Below the pieces are notes generated by a model, which searched no databases, was not told the origin of the DNA, and worked only from the letters and a program-made list of their open reading frames with translations. Positions 32,874 through 42,966 of a DNA stretch of 64,000 bases are shown piece by piece. The DNA is from Wolfiporia cocos (taxonomy: Eukaryota > Basidiomycota > Agaricomycetes > Polyporales > Phaeolaceae), in NCBI GenBank assembly GCA_029448655.1, contig JACCLO010000008.1, positions 496,001-560,000 on the forward strand, written 5' to 3'. How positions within the stretch are numbered: position 1 is the stretch's first letter; every line of letters starts with the position of its first letter. The translations under genes were made by a program, and so were the position numbers.

Positions 32874-33197
32874 TCACGGTTTTTCTGAGAAATCGTCCCA
32901 CATGTCTGCCGCGAGCTCAAATTCCTCCCTTACGGGTAGGATCTCCTGGCTCTCCCAATCGAGAGCATGGTACTCTCCATATGCCGCTGGTAGCTCCTCG
33001 TTCCCGACTAATGGCATGTTAAGCGGGCGGGAGCCCCACTGCTCCATGGGTGCGAAGCGTGGACGGCATGCTGGACGGGGTGCCGGAGTGCGCGAGCTGC
33101 GAACTGGCGTGGGTGACTGTTGATGCTCAGGAGTGTGCGTCGGTGAGTTGACGGCGGTGCGGGAGCCGGATGCCTCGGGGATGTCTGTGTGCGACAT
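32874..33197 (-). CDS. Unknown ORF, 107 codons, at the 3' end of the LTR-like unit
   Basis: ATG at 33197 opens a Ser/Thr/Pro-rich N-terminus (SRTAVNSPTHTPEHQ), then an acidic end (ALDWESQEILPVREEFELA). The stop codon TGA falls inside the 15-bp terminal repeat itself, so the element's last bases are coding. It may be a downstream exon of the ORF at 33363-34277, joined across 33198-33362. I do not recognise it. Confidence 0.45.
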   Translation of the reverse strand: MSHTDIPEASGSRTAVNSPTHTPEHQQSPTPVRSSRTPAPRPACRPRFAPMEQWGSRPLNMPLVGNEELPAAYGEYHALDWESQEILPVREEFELAADMWDDFSEKP

Positions 33198-33362
33198 ATC
33201 TGTTGGCCTGATGAGTACCTTGCTTCTGTGCGGGAACCTGTTAAAGGAAAGAATACTACTACGAAGAAAGTCTAACTACTAGCCATTTCTTGATGCCCTT
33301 TTGTCGCTCGAGCTTAAGTCACGCGATAGATCGACTGAAAATACCCTTTGCAGGTGTATTTA

Positions 33363-34277
33363 TTACATCTGGTGGACGGGGAACCATACGTTGAGGGCAT
33401 TGAGGCCCCTCATGATTCGTACAATATGATCCCTATCTATGCTAGGATACCCTGTCATGAAATCCCCTACGAGTTTACAATTTTTACACATCAGCCGCAT
33501 CTGGCTGTTGTCGATCTGGTCCCTGAGGACGGCTTCAGCAAACCCCCTACAAACCGTCTGCAAATCCCTAAGGAGGTTTGTCACCTCGAACGTGGGATGA
33601 CCTGTGCAGAGGTCTGGGTTCGCCACGATGCATGGGTACACCGGGGCGAGCACCTTGGCAGTAGCCAATAGGATGGGCATTACCTTGATGCCCCAGTCGA
33701 ACTTCTTCTCCGTGCAGGCGACTTCGAATAGATCGAAGTCGGCCGGTATCTCATACTTCCGGCGCTCGGCCCACTCGGATGCGGGAAGCTTGACCTTCTC
33801 GACGATGGCGGATTTTTCCTCCTCTGTGAGGACGCGGTCGATAAATGTGTCGTCGCGGGGTGGCGGTGCATGTGCTGCGTGGTATGTAGCCTCGGCTTCT
33901 ATGTAGCGTTTCACCTCAGCTTCTTCCTCTAAGCGTCGCACGCGGGCGCGCTCAGCAGAAAGGGCCTCAGCTTCTCGCATGGCCTTGGCTTCCGCTGCCG
34001 CCTTCTGTTGGTTCTGTGCTGTAATATACCGGGGCGAATACCCCGGTCCGGAGCGTCTGGGCTTTCTGATAAGGTCTTCGACCTTCTTCCTGGACCAGGA
34101 TGGAATGTCCCAGACCTCGGGTTGACCGGTCGCCGCGTTGGTGACTACCATCTTATCGCGGACTTTGCTGGTGTCGCCCTTCTGCTTGGGCTTCTTAACG
34201 ATCGGCCCGGCGCGCAGGCGCTCCTCGATCATCTTGATTGACTTCTGTTGACGCTCGGCGGGCATGGCTGTGTACAT
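33363..34277 (-). CDS. Unknown ORF, 304 codons, carried by the LTR-like unit
   Basis: The product begins with a basic stretch containing IKMIEERLRAG and IPSWSRKKVEDLIRKP. It then has a charged helix rich in Ala/Glu/Arg (about residues 95-140, probable coiled coil) and a folded-looking C-terminal half with HPTFEVTNLLRDLQ, MCKNCK and IMRGLNALNVWFPVHQ. There is no RT, protease, integrase or known zinc knuckle. Long unbroken coding frame and balanced composition suggest a real protein. A Gag-like or accessory structural protein of a retroelement is possible but unproven. Confidence 0.6.
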   Translation of the reverse strand: MYTAMPAERQQKSIKMIEERLRAGPIVKKPKQKGDTSKVRDKMVVTNAATGQPEVWDIPSWSRKKVEDLIRKPRRSGPGYSPRYITAQNQQKAAAEAKAMREAEALSAERARVRRLEEEAEVKRYIEAEATYHAAHAPPPRDDTFIDRVLTEEEKSAIVEKVKLPASEWAERRKYEIPADFDLFEVACTEKKFDWGIKVMPILLATAKVLAPVYPCIVANPDLCTGHPTFEVTNLLRDLQTVCRGFAEAVLRDQIDNSQMRLMCKNCKLVGDFMTGYPSIDRDHIVRIMRGLNALNVWFPVHQM

Positions 34278-35493
34278 AATCAGAAGCCGTGTCTACTGGT
34301 AACTATCAAAATATATGTAAAAAATCCGGGCTGGCGGCCGTCTTGAGGCGATATCGTGTCATGTCGGTGTGTCGATGACGGACGAGAGACTCTCTCTCTC
34401 TCGCCCGGTATGGAAGGATACAACAGGTCCCGCTTCCCTTGCGGTCCTGGTAACAGGCTATTTCCGGTTAATACACTGGTGGTAACCACCCGCAGCACTT
34501 TCTAGAAGCGTCCACCGCAGGTAACCGAGCCGACGCTTAGAAGCGCTGACCGGGGGATCCCGTTAAGGTTCAACCCCATGTGGTCATTAGGCCCGGAGAC
34601 CGGGTTTAGCTCTAGTCCCGAAGGAACAAGGCTGTGTCCTTACGCCTGGACAAGAAGCGTGCTACTTAGCGACGCGGCTTAGTCTGGGCATCGCCCATGT
34701 CAAGCCATCGCCGCCGTTCGCATTGATGGCCCTTCGCAGGTACCACCAATAACCCATTGAATGGCTGGTCGTCGCCATGATCCCCCTGATCCCAATATCT
34801 GTAAAAGAATGGGGACACGAATACCACCGGTCTAGAAACGCAAAACCCCAGAGCCACAAGGGCCGGGGGGTGAAATAGAATAGTTCTTATGATGCAGAAA
34901 CTCACTTATACTATGTTTTGAGGGGTTGCTGGCGTAAAGTGGTTTAGATGGTCAAGCAGAGTGTAGAAGATAACAATGCTAGTTGTCGAAGAGAACTATT
35001 CTGAGGCTACAACGCCCTCAGAGCTAGGCTTATATACATGTAGTGTTACGACCCCTGATACTGTAGTAGGACTAATGATACTGTTAGGGCGTAGGGTTAC
35101 AACCGGTAATGGTAGAACCCGAAGCGCGTGATAACGCTTTACATGTGAAACGGCTATCCTAATAACCGTAAGCTTGTGATAGTCTCTTGTGCTGCTGACT
35201 GAGCGTTCAGCAGGTCTGGTGATCTGGTCTAGGCGTGTGCGGCGCCTAGCTGTCCATAGAAACATATGGAAACGTATAGAAGGTTCTAGCAAGTCATGTG
35301 CTAGTGGAGAGACGCTGTGTACATAGACGCTGTGCTACCGTTGTCCGATAAGATAAGGACTACTGTTATCTACGAGATAAGATACTGGCTATCAGTCACA
35401 TGATTATGGAGGCGAACGCAGAGAGCTGTAATAAATCAGGAAAAATAGGGAAAAACCTGGGAAAATTAGTAGAAGACTAGAAAAACCGTGACA
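34278..35493 (-). promoter_or_regulatory. Presumed U3/leader of the LTR-like unit, with TATA box
   Basis: On the minus strand TATATAAGCC (plus 35028-35037) lies about 455 bp inside the TGTCACGG end and about 750 bp before the 304-codon ORF. Downstream of it is a leader with GT-AG splice-like sites (for example GTGAGTTTCTGC near 34900). A short CT run lies near 34388-34402. This matches the layout of LTR C, where a TATA box precedes a CTCAG-type start. Confidence 0.5.
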
Positions 35494-35498
35494 CAAAG

Positions 35499-35722
35499 GT
35501 AATTGTTGCCACTATGGTTCAGTTGGCTAATTATGCTGTGATGCTCTTATTCTCATCTGTGCTAAGGTCCTTGGTTTGAATCCTGGATGTATCATTTTAT
35601 TGTCACAGTAGATTAATCTGCCACAGCTAGCAGATTAATCTGCATGCAAACCTAGCTCACAACTGCCATTTCTTAAGCAAAGGGCAGTTGGCAGATTAAG
35701 ATAGTTGACTGAAACTCTACTG
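35499..35722 (+). repeat. SINE-like tRNA-derived repeat (right copy)
   Basis: The head carries a tRNA-like box A (TGGTTCAGTTGG) and box B (GGTTTGAATCC) about 55 bp apart. The body includes TTTTATTGTCACAG and the GATTAATCTGC hairpin. It is the inverted partner of 32387-32592. Without the LTR-like unit the two copies would be only about 285 bp apart, forming a fold-back arrangement. Confidence 0.65.
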
Positions 35723-36813
35723 CAAGTGACAGTAAGAACAAAATCAAGCCAGCAATGCATCCATCGTGCCTGCCTGTTCTGACTATTACTCCCCAAACAT
35801 CCCCCAACCACATCCCCAAGAAGTTATTTTTGAGATGGTGTTCTCAAATGGGCTTGTTAGCTGTGTGACATGGTTACATGAAGGTGCAGCCTGTGTGTCT
35901 GGTTAACTACATGCTCTGATGAGCATTGCAGGGTGAAGAGACATACCAATGCAGACTATGCAGAGTTCTGTCAACATCTTTGACTGCTGATTCGGACTAG
36001 ACAACCAATACCCCAAATGACAGGTGATCCTCAATACTGTGTGGAGGAAAGCATTTGATGGTTCAATTCACCTGATGAACTCAGTGACCATGAAGTTTGA
36101 GTGTCCCTCAACACTCCCAACATCTTGGTATTTGCAAAGCCAATGTGTCCCTCAACATATCCATGACCCAAGTGCCACAGTGCTGGTGCATCCCTCAATA
36201 CACCAGACAATGCTCATTATTGCATTGCCATGACCTGAGGATCAAAGCATCAGGGTCGAATGGGATATGCAAGCAATACAGACACTTACAGTTGTGACTT
36301 GACTGCATGCTGTCTGACACACACACTACAAACTAGTACTCAACTGGGGGAAGGGGGCTCACACAAAGGCACCTTCCTGATCTGGGACTACTAGCTGTAA
36401 TTGGCCAAGATGAGTCTGGGGATTGCCCAAGACTGTTGGCCCCTTATACAGACTCTACTTATTTGTACATGTTTGTGGCATGGGCTGTAAGGCCAGTGAT
36501 GCTGGTATATGACTGGTCTGAGCTATGGGCTGGTGATGACATCGGAGTGCTGGTCTATGCAAGATGTCCATGGTGACATAGTGTACAAGGTTTCGGTTTG
36601 TAAGGATTACCAGTCTGTCAGGTTATGATCAGTGGTTCTCGTCGATTGGGTGATGCCAGTAATGGCAGGTGTAAAGTCCATTGATTGGTGCTTCTAGCAT
36701 GATCAGAGCTGGTGCTGGTAATGGTGGGTTTAACGGCCCATGATCGGGGTCTAAGCTAGCGATCAGGGATGGGCCTGTAATGGCTGTAAGGTGGCAACAT
36801 TGGCCTTGAGGGG
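35723..36813. other. Decayed intergenic/repeat DNA
   Basis: No ORF or intact element. The end (about 36480-36810) holds loosely repeated phrases such as GATCAG-GGTGATGCC and TAATGGC, suggestive of an eroded tandem array. The DNA is visibly poor in CpG and rich in TG/CA. Confidence 0.45.
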
Positions 36814-37450
36814 TGTCACAAGAAAATACAGTGATGTTCTCCCATTTTTTTTAAATGTATTTTTAGCCATTTTATTGGCCTTTTTACAAGCTGAATAGCG
36901 ATGGTGTCATGTGATCAGCATTTCACTTTATCTTATCTTGTTATCAGTCACTGACGTTATGGTCTTGAGTAACAGTGTCACTACATTACATGCACATGAC
37001 CTTACTGTGCACAGGCCAAGCCTTTAGGGCAAGGCATTCTGGTAGTTAGGGGTTGGTGAACATGTATATATACTAGTGACATCTGGGGCTTACTCCCCAG
37101 ACTTAAGATTTTGGCCTAGGGGGCGATTGCCCTTGGTCAACCCTTTTCATGCTGGCTGCCTACTCTCATGAGTCAAGTCAAGTGACGTTGCAAACCGTGA
37201 TCAGACTCTGAGTGCCACTCTGATCATATCAACATGATCTTTCTTTTGCATGCTAGTCTGGGGGTGATGCACTACACTCATGGGGTGCGGTCTTAGACGA
37301 TTATGCATGATGCCTGCAAGAGGCATGGCCCCTTGTTCTCCCCCTATTGGAGGATGGAGGCCCTTAGGAGGGTTATTAGTTGTATAGAGGGGTTCCCCGC
37401 TGGGGTGGATAGCACGGCAGGTTTTCCATGTCAAGGGGTCATGATAGGTC
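36814..37450 (+). mobile_element. Decayed LTR, family D (TGTCAC type)
   Basis: It begins TGTCACAAGAAAATACAG, has a TATA-like TATATATACTAG near 37060 and then GGGGCTTACTCCCCAG. The same landmarks occur inverted at 56440-56752, and parts (TTAGGGCA, GGTAGTTAG, GGGGTTCCCC) recur at 54783-55215. The right boundary is uncertain. No matching coding region is attached. Confidence 0.5.
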
Positions 37451-38135
37451 CGAGGTCATGGTGTAGGCTGCCCCACGTGGTACATATGGGTTGCAGTACA
37501 AGCAGGGGTCACGGTAGGGTTTATGGCCTCCTGTGGGCTGTGGTACATAGTCTGTGCCTGTAATGGCAAATGTCTGTGGTGTAGAGGCATGAGATGTTGG
37601 GCGTAGTGATGAGGTCATGTGTGGTTGTAGGCCACACCTCTAGTCGGCGTGTAGTGTATGCTTGGTGGTGGGGAACCTAGATTGTCTAAGGTTTACTGCT
37701 GGGCTAACTGTGCCAGTGGTTACTAGGGGGTGGCTCATGATCCTGAGTTTATGGACTAGGCAGCATTGGTCTGTCTACCAGGACTTGGATGGGTTTAAGG
37801 GTTGGACTGCTGGTGGCCTACTAGTGCCTGTAGTATCCTTTGCATTGGAGGGCTTCTACTCATGTTGCCATGATGTGTCCAGCAGGGCTCAGATGGAGTG
37901 CTGTAGCATGTGTAGGTGTGAGTGGGATGTCAACCTAGGACATTTTACTAGGCTTTGAAATTGGCTTGTGACACTGTCTGATGCTGACTTTGTGTTCCCG
38001 AGCTTGCTATGAGAACTCAACAGTTGTCTGTCACTTGCATGCCAGTTGTCCAATCCAGGAGTGGCCAGTTCCTGTGGGCTTATGTGGAGAGGTGAGCAGA
38101 CAATGTGGTAGAGCCAGTGTTGGAGTCTGCACATG
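37451..38135. other. Decayed repeat DNA
   Basis: No coding frame or identifiable element end. The sequence is CpG-poor and T/G-rich like its neighbours, probably the eroded interior of the family D element. Confidence 0.4.
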
Positions 38136-39418
38136 TGTCACAAGAATTCCATAGTTTTCCTACTATTTTCTACTATTTTTCCTGGCTTTATAGCAATTAT
38201 TCTTGGGTTTCTACACCAGTAACTAGCTTATCCTGGTTCATAACTATATGTTAGATACAAGCTGAATGATGGCCATGTTATCTCTCATAACAATGGTTAT
38301 CTTATCAACGGAAGTTTCCATAGAGTCACATGTCTAGTTTCTAGCCAATCAGACTACTCGTCTGTAGTAGTCAGTACACCCATGTTAGTGGACCAGTGTG
38401 GGAGAGAAGATGGAGCAGGTAGTGGACATTTGGGTTGTTGAGAGAGAGTGAGAATGGGGGAGAGATAATGAAACAAAGTTTTGGATGTATAGAGGCCGCT
38501 ATCTATCTGATGTATACAAATATTCTTACTCGCTCACTACTCTTACCATGTGTGTGACTGCTATGCCGCTGCTTCACACTGGTGGAAGAATGGGGAAAAG
38601 ATGTGTTGGTTGAAGCTGAGGCTCAGAACTATAAGTACAGAGGAGACAAAACATGACATATGATGTGTGCAAACGAGCCCTGCCTGATTACCATATGTAG
38701 TAGACATTTTGCCATAAAAATAAGAATTTTGATGTCACAAAACTGGTTCTGGAAACCGCATCACTGGCACAGACACCTTCACAATGCCATGGACAACAAT
38801 TGGATGTGAGCATTGGCTCAGCAGCAGGACAATTGGAATGACCACATCCTATTTGCATACACAACTCAGCCCCCAACAAGTGTGGGGCATTGGCCATCCT
38901 ATGTCCTCACACCTACATCTTGCACCTCCTGCTGTCTTCCAGCTATCATTCCAATGCTGGTAGAGTTGGTAGGGATAGAGTTACATGCTACAATCAGAGG
39001 GAAAAATAAAGAAAATGCATAAATGGTACAAGCGTCAAAATTCTCTTCCACACTGGGTGCTGGTCATGCCCTTGGTTACTAATGACAGTGCACACAATAC
39101 ACTATTCGTGCAGCCTACACTGTATACCTATACCCCGGTATTGATTGGTATATAGAATTAGAGTGTATTACTAAGTACTTAGGTTCCCAGGGACCTGTAC
39201 ATACAAAAGTAGATAACTGTATTATCTAATAAGACTGTTATGGGTCTTATTTATCATGTATATATACTAGCTTGCTGAGCGACTAAGTCCTCAGTTCTAT
39301 TCATTGCATTCATACTTCGAGTTAACAGCTCATTGTATCCTGCTCTACTCGCATACCACTCTATCGCCTAACCAGCAACCCCTCAAGATATTATCTAGTG
39401 AGTAGTCTTGTGTTAACA
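38136..39418 (+). mobile_element. Decayed LTR of family C, split by a nested insertion
   Basis: It begins TGTCACAAGAATTC and ends CTTGTGTTAACA, and aligns as the inverted copy of the LTR of element C (58989-59613). The first part runs to about 38396, and the second from about 39053, resuming with GGTCATGCCC and TAATGACA. CpG positions of the younger LTR are mostly TG or CA here. What follows, ATGGTGTCCAGAC, sits where a primer-binding site would be. Confidence 0.65.
38397..39052. mobile_element. Nested element with TGTGGRAGAGAA ends
   Basis: The left end TGTGGGAGAGAA and right end TTCTCTTCCACA form a 12-bp inverted repeat with one mismatch. The flanks CCAG and CTGG could both derive from CCGG by CpG decay on opposite strands, which would make a 4-bp duplication. 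Inside, 38813-38900 reads AQQQDNWNDHILFAYTTQP on the plus strand, faintly like the retroelement integrase segment preceding the core end. It is a decayed, internally deleted LTR element of unclear family. Confidence 0.45.
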
Positions 39419-40676
39419 TGGTGTCCAGACAAGTGCCAGTGATTGTGCTAGGCACCTGTAGGTAGTGATCGGGTCATGGAGCCTGTACTTACTTCTTCAT
39501 GCATTTGCAATGAGTGACAAGGTCCCTTTGCTCAGGCCAAGTGCATTCCAGTGCTCACAAGTTCTGTGACATCCTTTTCTCTACAGCCAGGAACCAAAGA
39601 GATGCTTTAATAGAGGCATCAGCCTGCATAGGCAGAGTGGATGTGCAGACCAGTCACAAATCATATGAGCAGCAGTGGTGAGTGAGTGACATTGAGGCCA
39701 AAGCAATGAAGTCACACCATAACAGTGCATGAGTGTCATCATAATATGAGACAGAGAGCCATTATTGTCAGAAGCAGAGAGCAGGATGCCAGAGAATGAC
39801 CAGATCAAGATGACCTTCCTGGAGATGAGATGGAAGAAACTCAAGAGCAAGAGGTAATCAAGAGAGTGTGGAAGCTTGACAGGCAAAGTGACGTCATAAG
39901 CTTGAGGTCACGAGCAGTTTCATTGTGTGCACACCGATCATCTAGAGTGGGCACAATGCAAGTCTTGTCAGACCCAAGACACATGAGTAGACGAGCGAGC
40001 CAAAGTATATAATCCAAGATCCAAGGCAACATCAGTGAAGTTTATAGGTCCAAGGCACTGGCATCAGCAAAATGTGTTATCAGTGCTGGAGGTGTGACAC
40101 TGGTGATCCCTAATAGGGAAATCGTTAGCAACACAAGGTCAGAACGCACTCAAGAAGACACAGGTTATAAGACTGCAATTTCTAGCTTGAGAACACTGCC
40201 TCTTTGGTAAAAGTACAGTGTCCTTTTATACAACAGAGTATATAAGTTTTCCAGGCCTAGGACCCAGTGGAAACAGGTACTGTAAGGGGTTGAGGTGAGG
40301 CGAGACTGTAAGTACTACATTGGAGTGGAGTAAGTCCATATTGGGAAACAAAGGATTAGCAGGATAAGATGAAATGGGGGATGGATGTTCTGTATCCATC
40401 ACAGAAGGTGGCTTATCAGTGTTGCCAATTGAGGAAGGATCTTATTTCTGTAGATAAGTGCTGATAAGATCGACAGCAGAGTGGCATTCAATTGCCACTC
40501 TGAAGGCATCTTATAAGCATCAGTCAAACTCAATATGTGACTGGTAAACTGATTACCAGGCTGGTATAGAATTGTCATTTAGTGGTCAGGCTGGCATATG
40601 AATTGCAAGGAGCAATCACAGCTTACCTATGTAGATAACCTGTGGCATGCTCCACACAATGTGGTGCACACTGTAA
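39419..40676. other. Decayed retroelement interior, unassigned
   Basis: No intact frame. Position directly after an LTR C copy suggests the remains of that element's internal region, but translated frames are too damaged to align by eye. Confidence 0.4.
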
Positions 40677-40681
40677 CAGTG

Positions 40682-41380
40682 TGTTACAGTTATTTTGATT
40701 TTTCAAACACTGGCAGAACTCACCATCAGGTGAATACAATACAGGGACTTGTTGTGTAACCAACCCCCCCTGGCTACTCATGAATCTACTGGGCATACCC
40801 CTGGTTGTACTAGTGTATAGGGCACATTTTGACTCTGACAGATTCAACTCTGTCCTCATTTCATTACTGATCAACAGATGGCATTCAACTGCCATTATCA
40901 TTGCTATCTATCATTTCAGATATATCACTACATATTCATCAAATGTTTTGTACTATAGTGTAGATAGTATCGGTGACATCTGGGACAGACAGGACTTCTA
41001 AAACCTAATGTAGTATATAAACTCATGTACTTAGCATTGAGGCTCTTCAGCTTGACCTTGTTGTATAAAAAAGAAGTCTTATACTCATCCTCAAATGTAT
41101 GAAACTATGCTCAGTATTTGCCAAGCCTTGAATTGACTAAGTCCTTGAAGTGCACATCAACTTCTCGGACTTAGGCAAGTCTATTCTAAAAGACTTGCTC
41201 TGAAACTGATTATATTCTCTAACACATATTGGATATTGAACAATCCCCTAAAGTCTCTGACTTAGGGCCCAAAGCCTTATTTAGATATATTTGCCTTGCA
41301 CTCATCCACAGGACTATGTGCAGAAGAACGAATTATATTTGCGACTTGAATATATGAATGGGTATTTGACCTGTAACACA
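40682..41380 (+). mobile_element. Solo LTR, family B, CpG-decayed
   Basis: It aligns along its whole length to the reverse complement of the element B LTR (42247-42954), starting TGTTACAG and ending CTGTAACA. Most CG dinucleotides of the B LTR are TG or CA here. It keeps TATATAAAC and AGCTTGACCTT (41049-41059), the decayed form of the start motif. A CAGTG pair flanks it at 40677-40681 and 41381-41385 (2 bp beyond the expected end), a likely target duplication. It splits or abuts the copia relic. Confidence 0.75.
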
Positions 41381-42246
41381 CAGTGCACATGACTTTGGTA
41401 TGTTCTTCATATTTTCTCCCAGTGTTGCTATAATTATTGTAATCCACATTGATGATTGCACCTCAGTGGCTAACATGGAACATGCCATAAGCAAGTTGAA
41501 GTGTCAGCTTGCTATACACTTTGAAATTGTCAATTTTGGTGAGACATGATGGCTCCTTGGCTTTGAGATCTGCTGTGACCACACCTTGCACACTATCTCC
41601 CTCTCACAGACATCCTACATCTACACAGTTCTTGATTGCTTCAGTATGACTAATGCATACACACTCACTGTTCCCATGGACCCACATGTCACCCTCCATG
41701 GCATCGAGGCCACTGAGAATGATCATCACAAGATGGCTTGCAAACCATATGCACACCTCATTGGGAGCCTGATGTACACTGCCATCAGTACATGCTCTGA
41801 TATCTCTTTTGTGGTGTCCACACTTGCACAACTCATGGCTAATCCCATATCCATTCACTGGAAGGCTGCTAAATGAGTACTCCATTACCTGAAGGGCACA
41901 CATGACCTTCAGCTAACCTTTGGATCATTCAGCAATGGCCTGATTGGATACTCAGATGCCAACTGGGCCTTGCAGCCACATTGGCACTCAATCTTGGGAT
42001 ATGTCTTCATGTACTCTGGTGGTGCTGTCTCTTGGAGCTTCCAAAAACAGTCTATAATTGCACTCTTGTCAACTGAGGCTGAGTACATCTCAGCCTCCAA
42101 ATCCTTCCAGGAACTCCTTTGGCTCTGAGCACTGCTCGAAGAACTCACCACATAGCTATCAGATCCTTTGTTGTGACAACCAGAGTGCCATCATGCTTAA
42201 TGGTCTCCTCAATGCCTGAACCAAGCACATTGACATTCATCATCAC
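41381..42246 (+). pseudogene. Ty1/copia reverse transcriptase / RNase H relic
   Basis: Plus-strand frames broken by stops read a copia-type RVT_2 end and RNase H: IHIDDCTSVAN, WLLGFEI, then PLTVPMD-like TLTVPMDPHVTLHG, the hallmark LIGSLMYTAISTCSDISF, VLHYLKGTHD, YSDANWA, and STEAEYISASKSFQELLWL. Stops interrupt at least three places (for example TGA before WLLGFEI and TGA after HWKAAK), mostly where CGA could have become TGA. The frame ends at KHIDIHHH, where the family B LTR is inserted at 42247. Confidence 0.88.
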
Positions 42247-42954
42247 TGTTACGGGTCGAATACCCGTTCGTATATTCGAGTCGCGAATATAAATCGTTCT
42301 TCTGCACGTAGGCACACAGCCGTGTGCAAGGCAAATACTCGTTAGATGCCTTCGGGTCCTAAGTGAAGTTCTTAGGGGATCGGTTAATATCCAATACGCG
42401 TTAGAGGATATAATCTGTTCAAGTGCGAGTCGAATAGAATGTAAGACTCGCCTAAGTCCGAGAAGTCAGTGTGCACTTCGAGGACTTAGTCGTTCGATTG
42501 CTCGAGTGAAAAATACTGAGCGTAGTTTCCTACGTTTGAGAACGAGTATAAGACTTCTTGTTTATACAACAAGGTCGAGCTGAAGAGCCTCGACAGTAAG
42601 TACATGAGTTTATATACTACGTTAGGTTCCAGAGGTCATGTCTGTCCCAGATGTCACCGATACTATCTACGCTGTAGTCCCAAACGTCTGATAAGTATGG
42701 AGTGATATATCTGAGACGATAGATAGGAATGATGGCGGTTGAACGCCATCTGTCAGCTAATAAACGATGGACATGAAACGGTGGCAGGGTTGGATCTGCC
42801 AAAGATGAAACGAGCCCTATCGACTAGTACAACTGGGGATGCGCCCAGTAGAGTCACGAGTAGCCAGGGCGGTTGGTTGTGCAACAAGTCCCTGTATCGT
42901 ATTCGCCCAGTGGTGAGTTATGCCAGCGTTCGAAAATTCAAAATAACCGTAACA
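42247..42954 (-). repeat. 3' LTR of element B
   Basis: 708 bp with TGTTACGG...CCGTAACA ends. On the minus strand TATATAAAC lies 35 nt before AGCTCGACCTT (42571-42581), the presumed transcription start shared with family A. Two CpG-decayed solo copies are at 40682-41380 and 58220-58939. Confidence 0.9.
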
Positions 42955-42966
42955 TCAGCTCCCCCC
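42955..42966 (-). other. Polypurine tract of element B
   Basis: On the minus strand GGGGGGAGCTGA directly precedes the LTR start TGTTACGG. It would prime plus-strand DNA synthesis. It touches the TAG stop codon of pol. Confidence 0.8.

Larger units (their letters stand above)
32872..35493 (-). mobile_element. LTR-like unit with unknown ORFs and perfect target duplication
   Basis: The unit starts TGTCACGGTTTTTCT and ends with the exact reverse complement AGAAAAACCGTGACA, flanked by the 5-bp duplication CAAAG (32867-32871, 35494-35498). TG...CA ends with 5-bp duplications are LTR-retroelement features. The minus-strand upstream part (35493 to about 34900) resembles the LTR of element C in layout and in blocks such as CATGTGACTGATAG and CCAGCAACCCCTCAA. 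Yet there is no second LTR, primer-binding site or pol. It is therefore either a 2.6-kb solo LTR that carries genes or a non-autonomous retroelement. Two minus-strand ORFs lie inside. It is inserted directly next to a SINE-like repeat. Confidence 0.7.

Noticed and set aside
35499..35600. tRNA gene at the right SINE head
   Set aside because: Box A and B are present, but acceptor and anticodon stems do not pair convincingly and the same sequence recurs as an inverted repeat with a non-tRNA tail, so it is a SINE-like repeat.
37600..40680. CRISPR-like or regularly spaced repeats
   Set aside because: No regularly spaced identical repeats occur. The recurring phrases are diverged LTR fragments, and CRISPR is not expected in fungal nuclear DNA.
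36814..42246. Classical RIP (CpA-directed) as the cause of decay
   Set aside because: The clear differences between B LTR copies are at CpG. This fits methyl-CpG deamination better, and RIP could not be tested by counting here.
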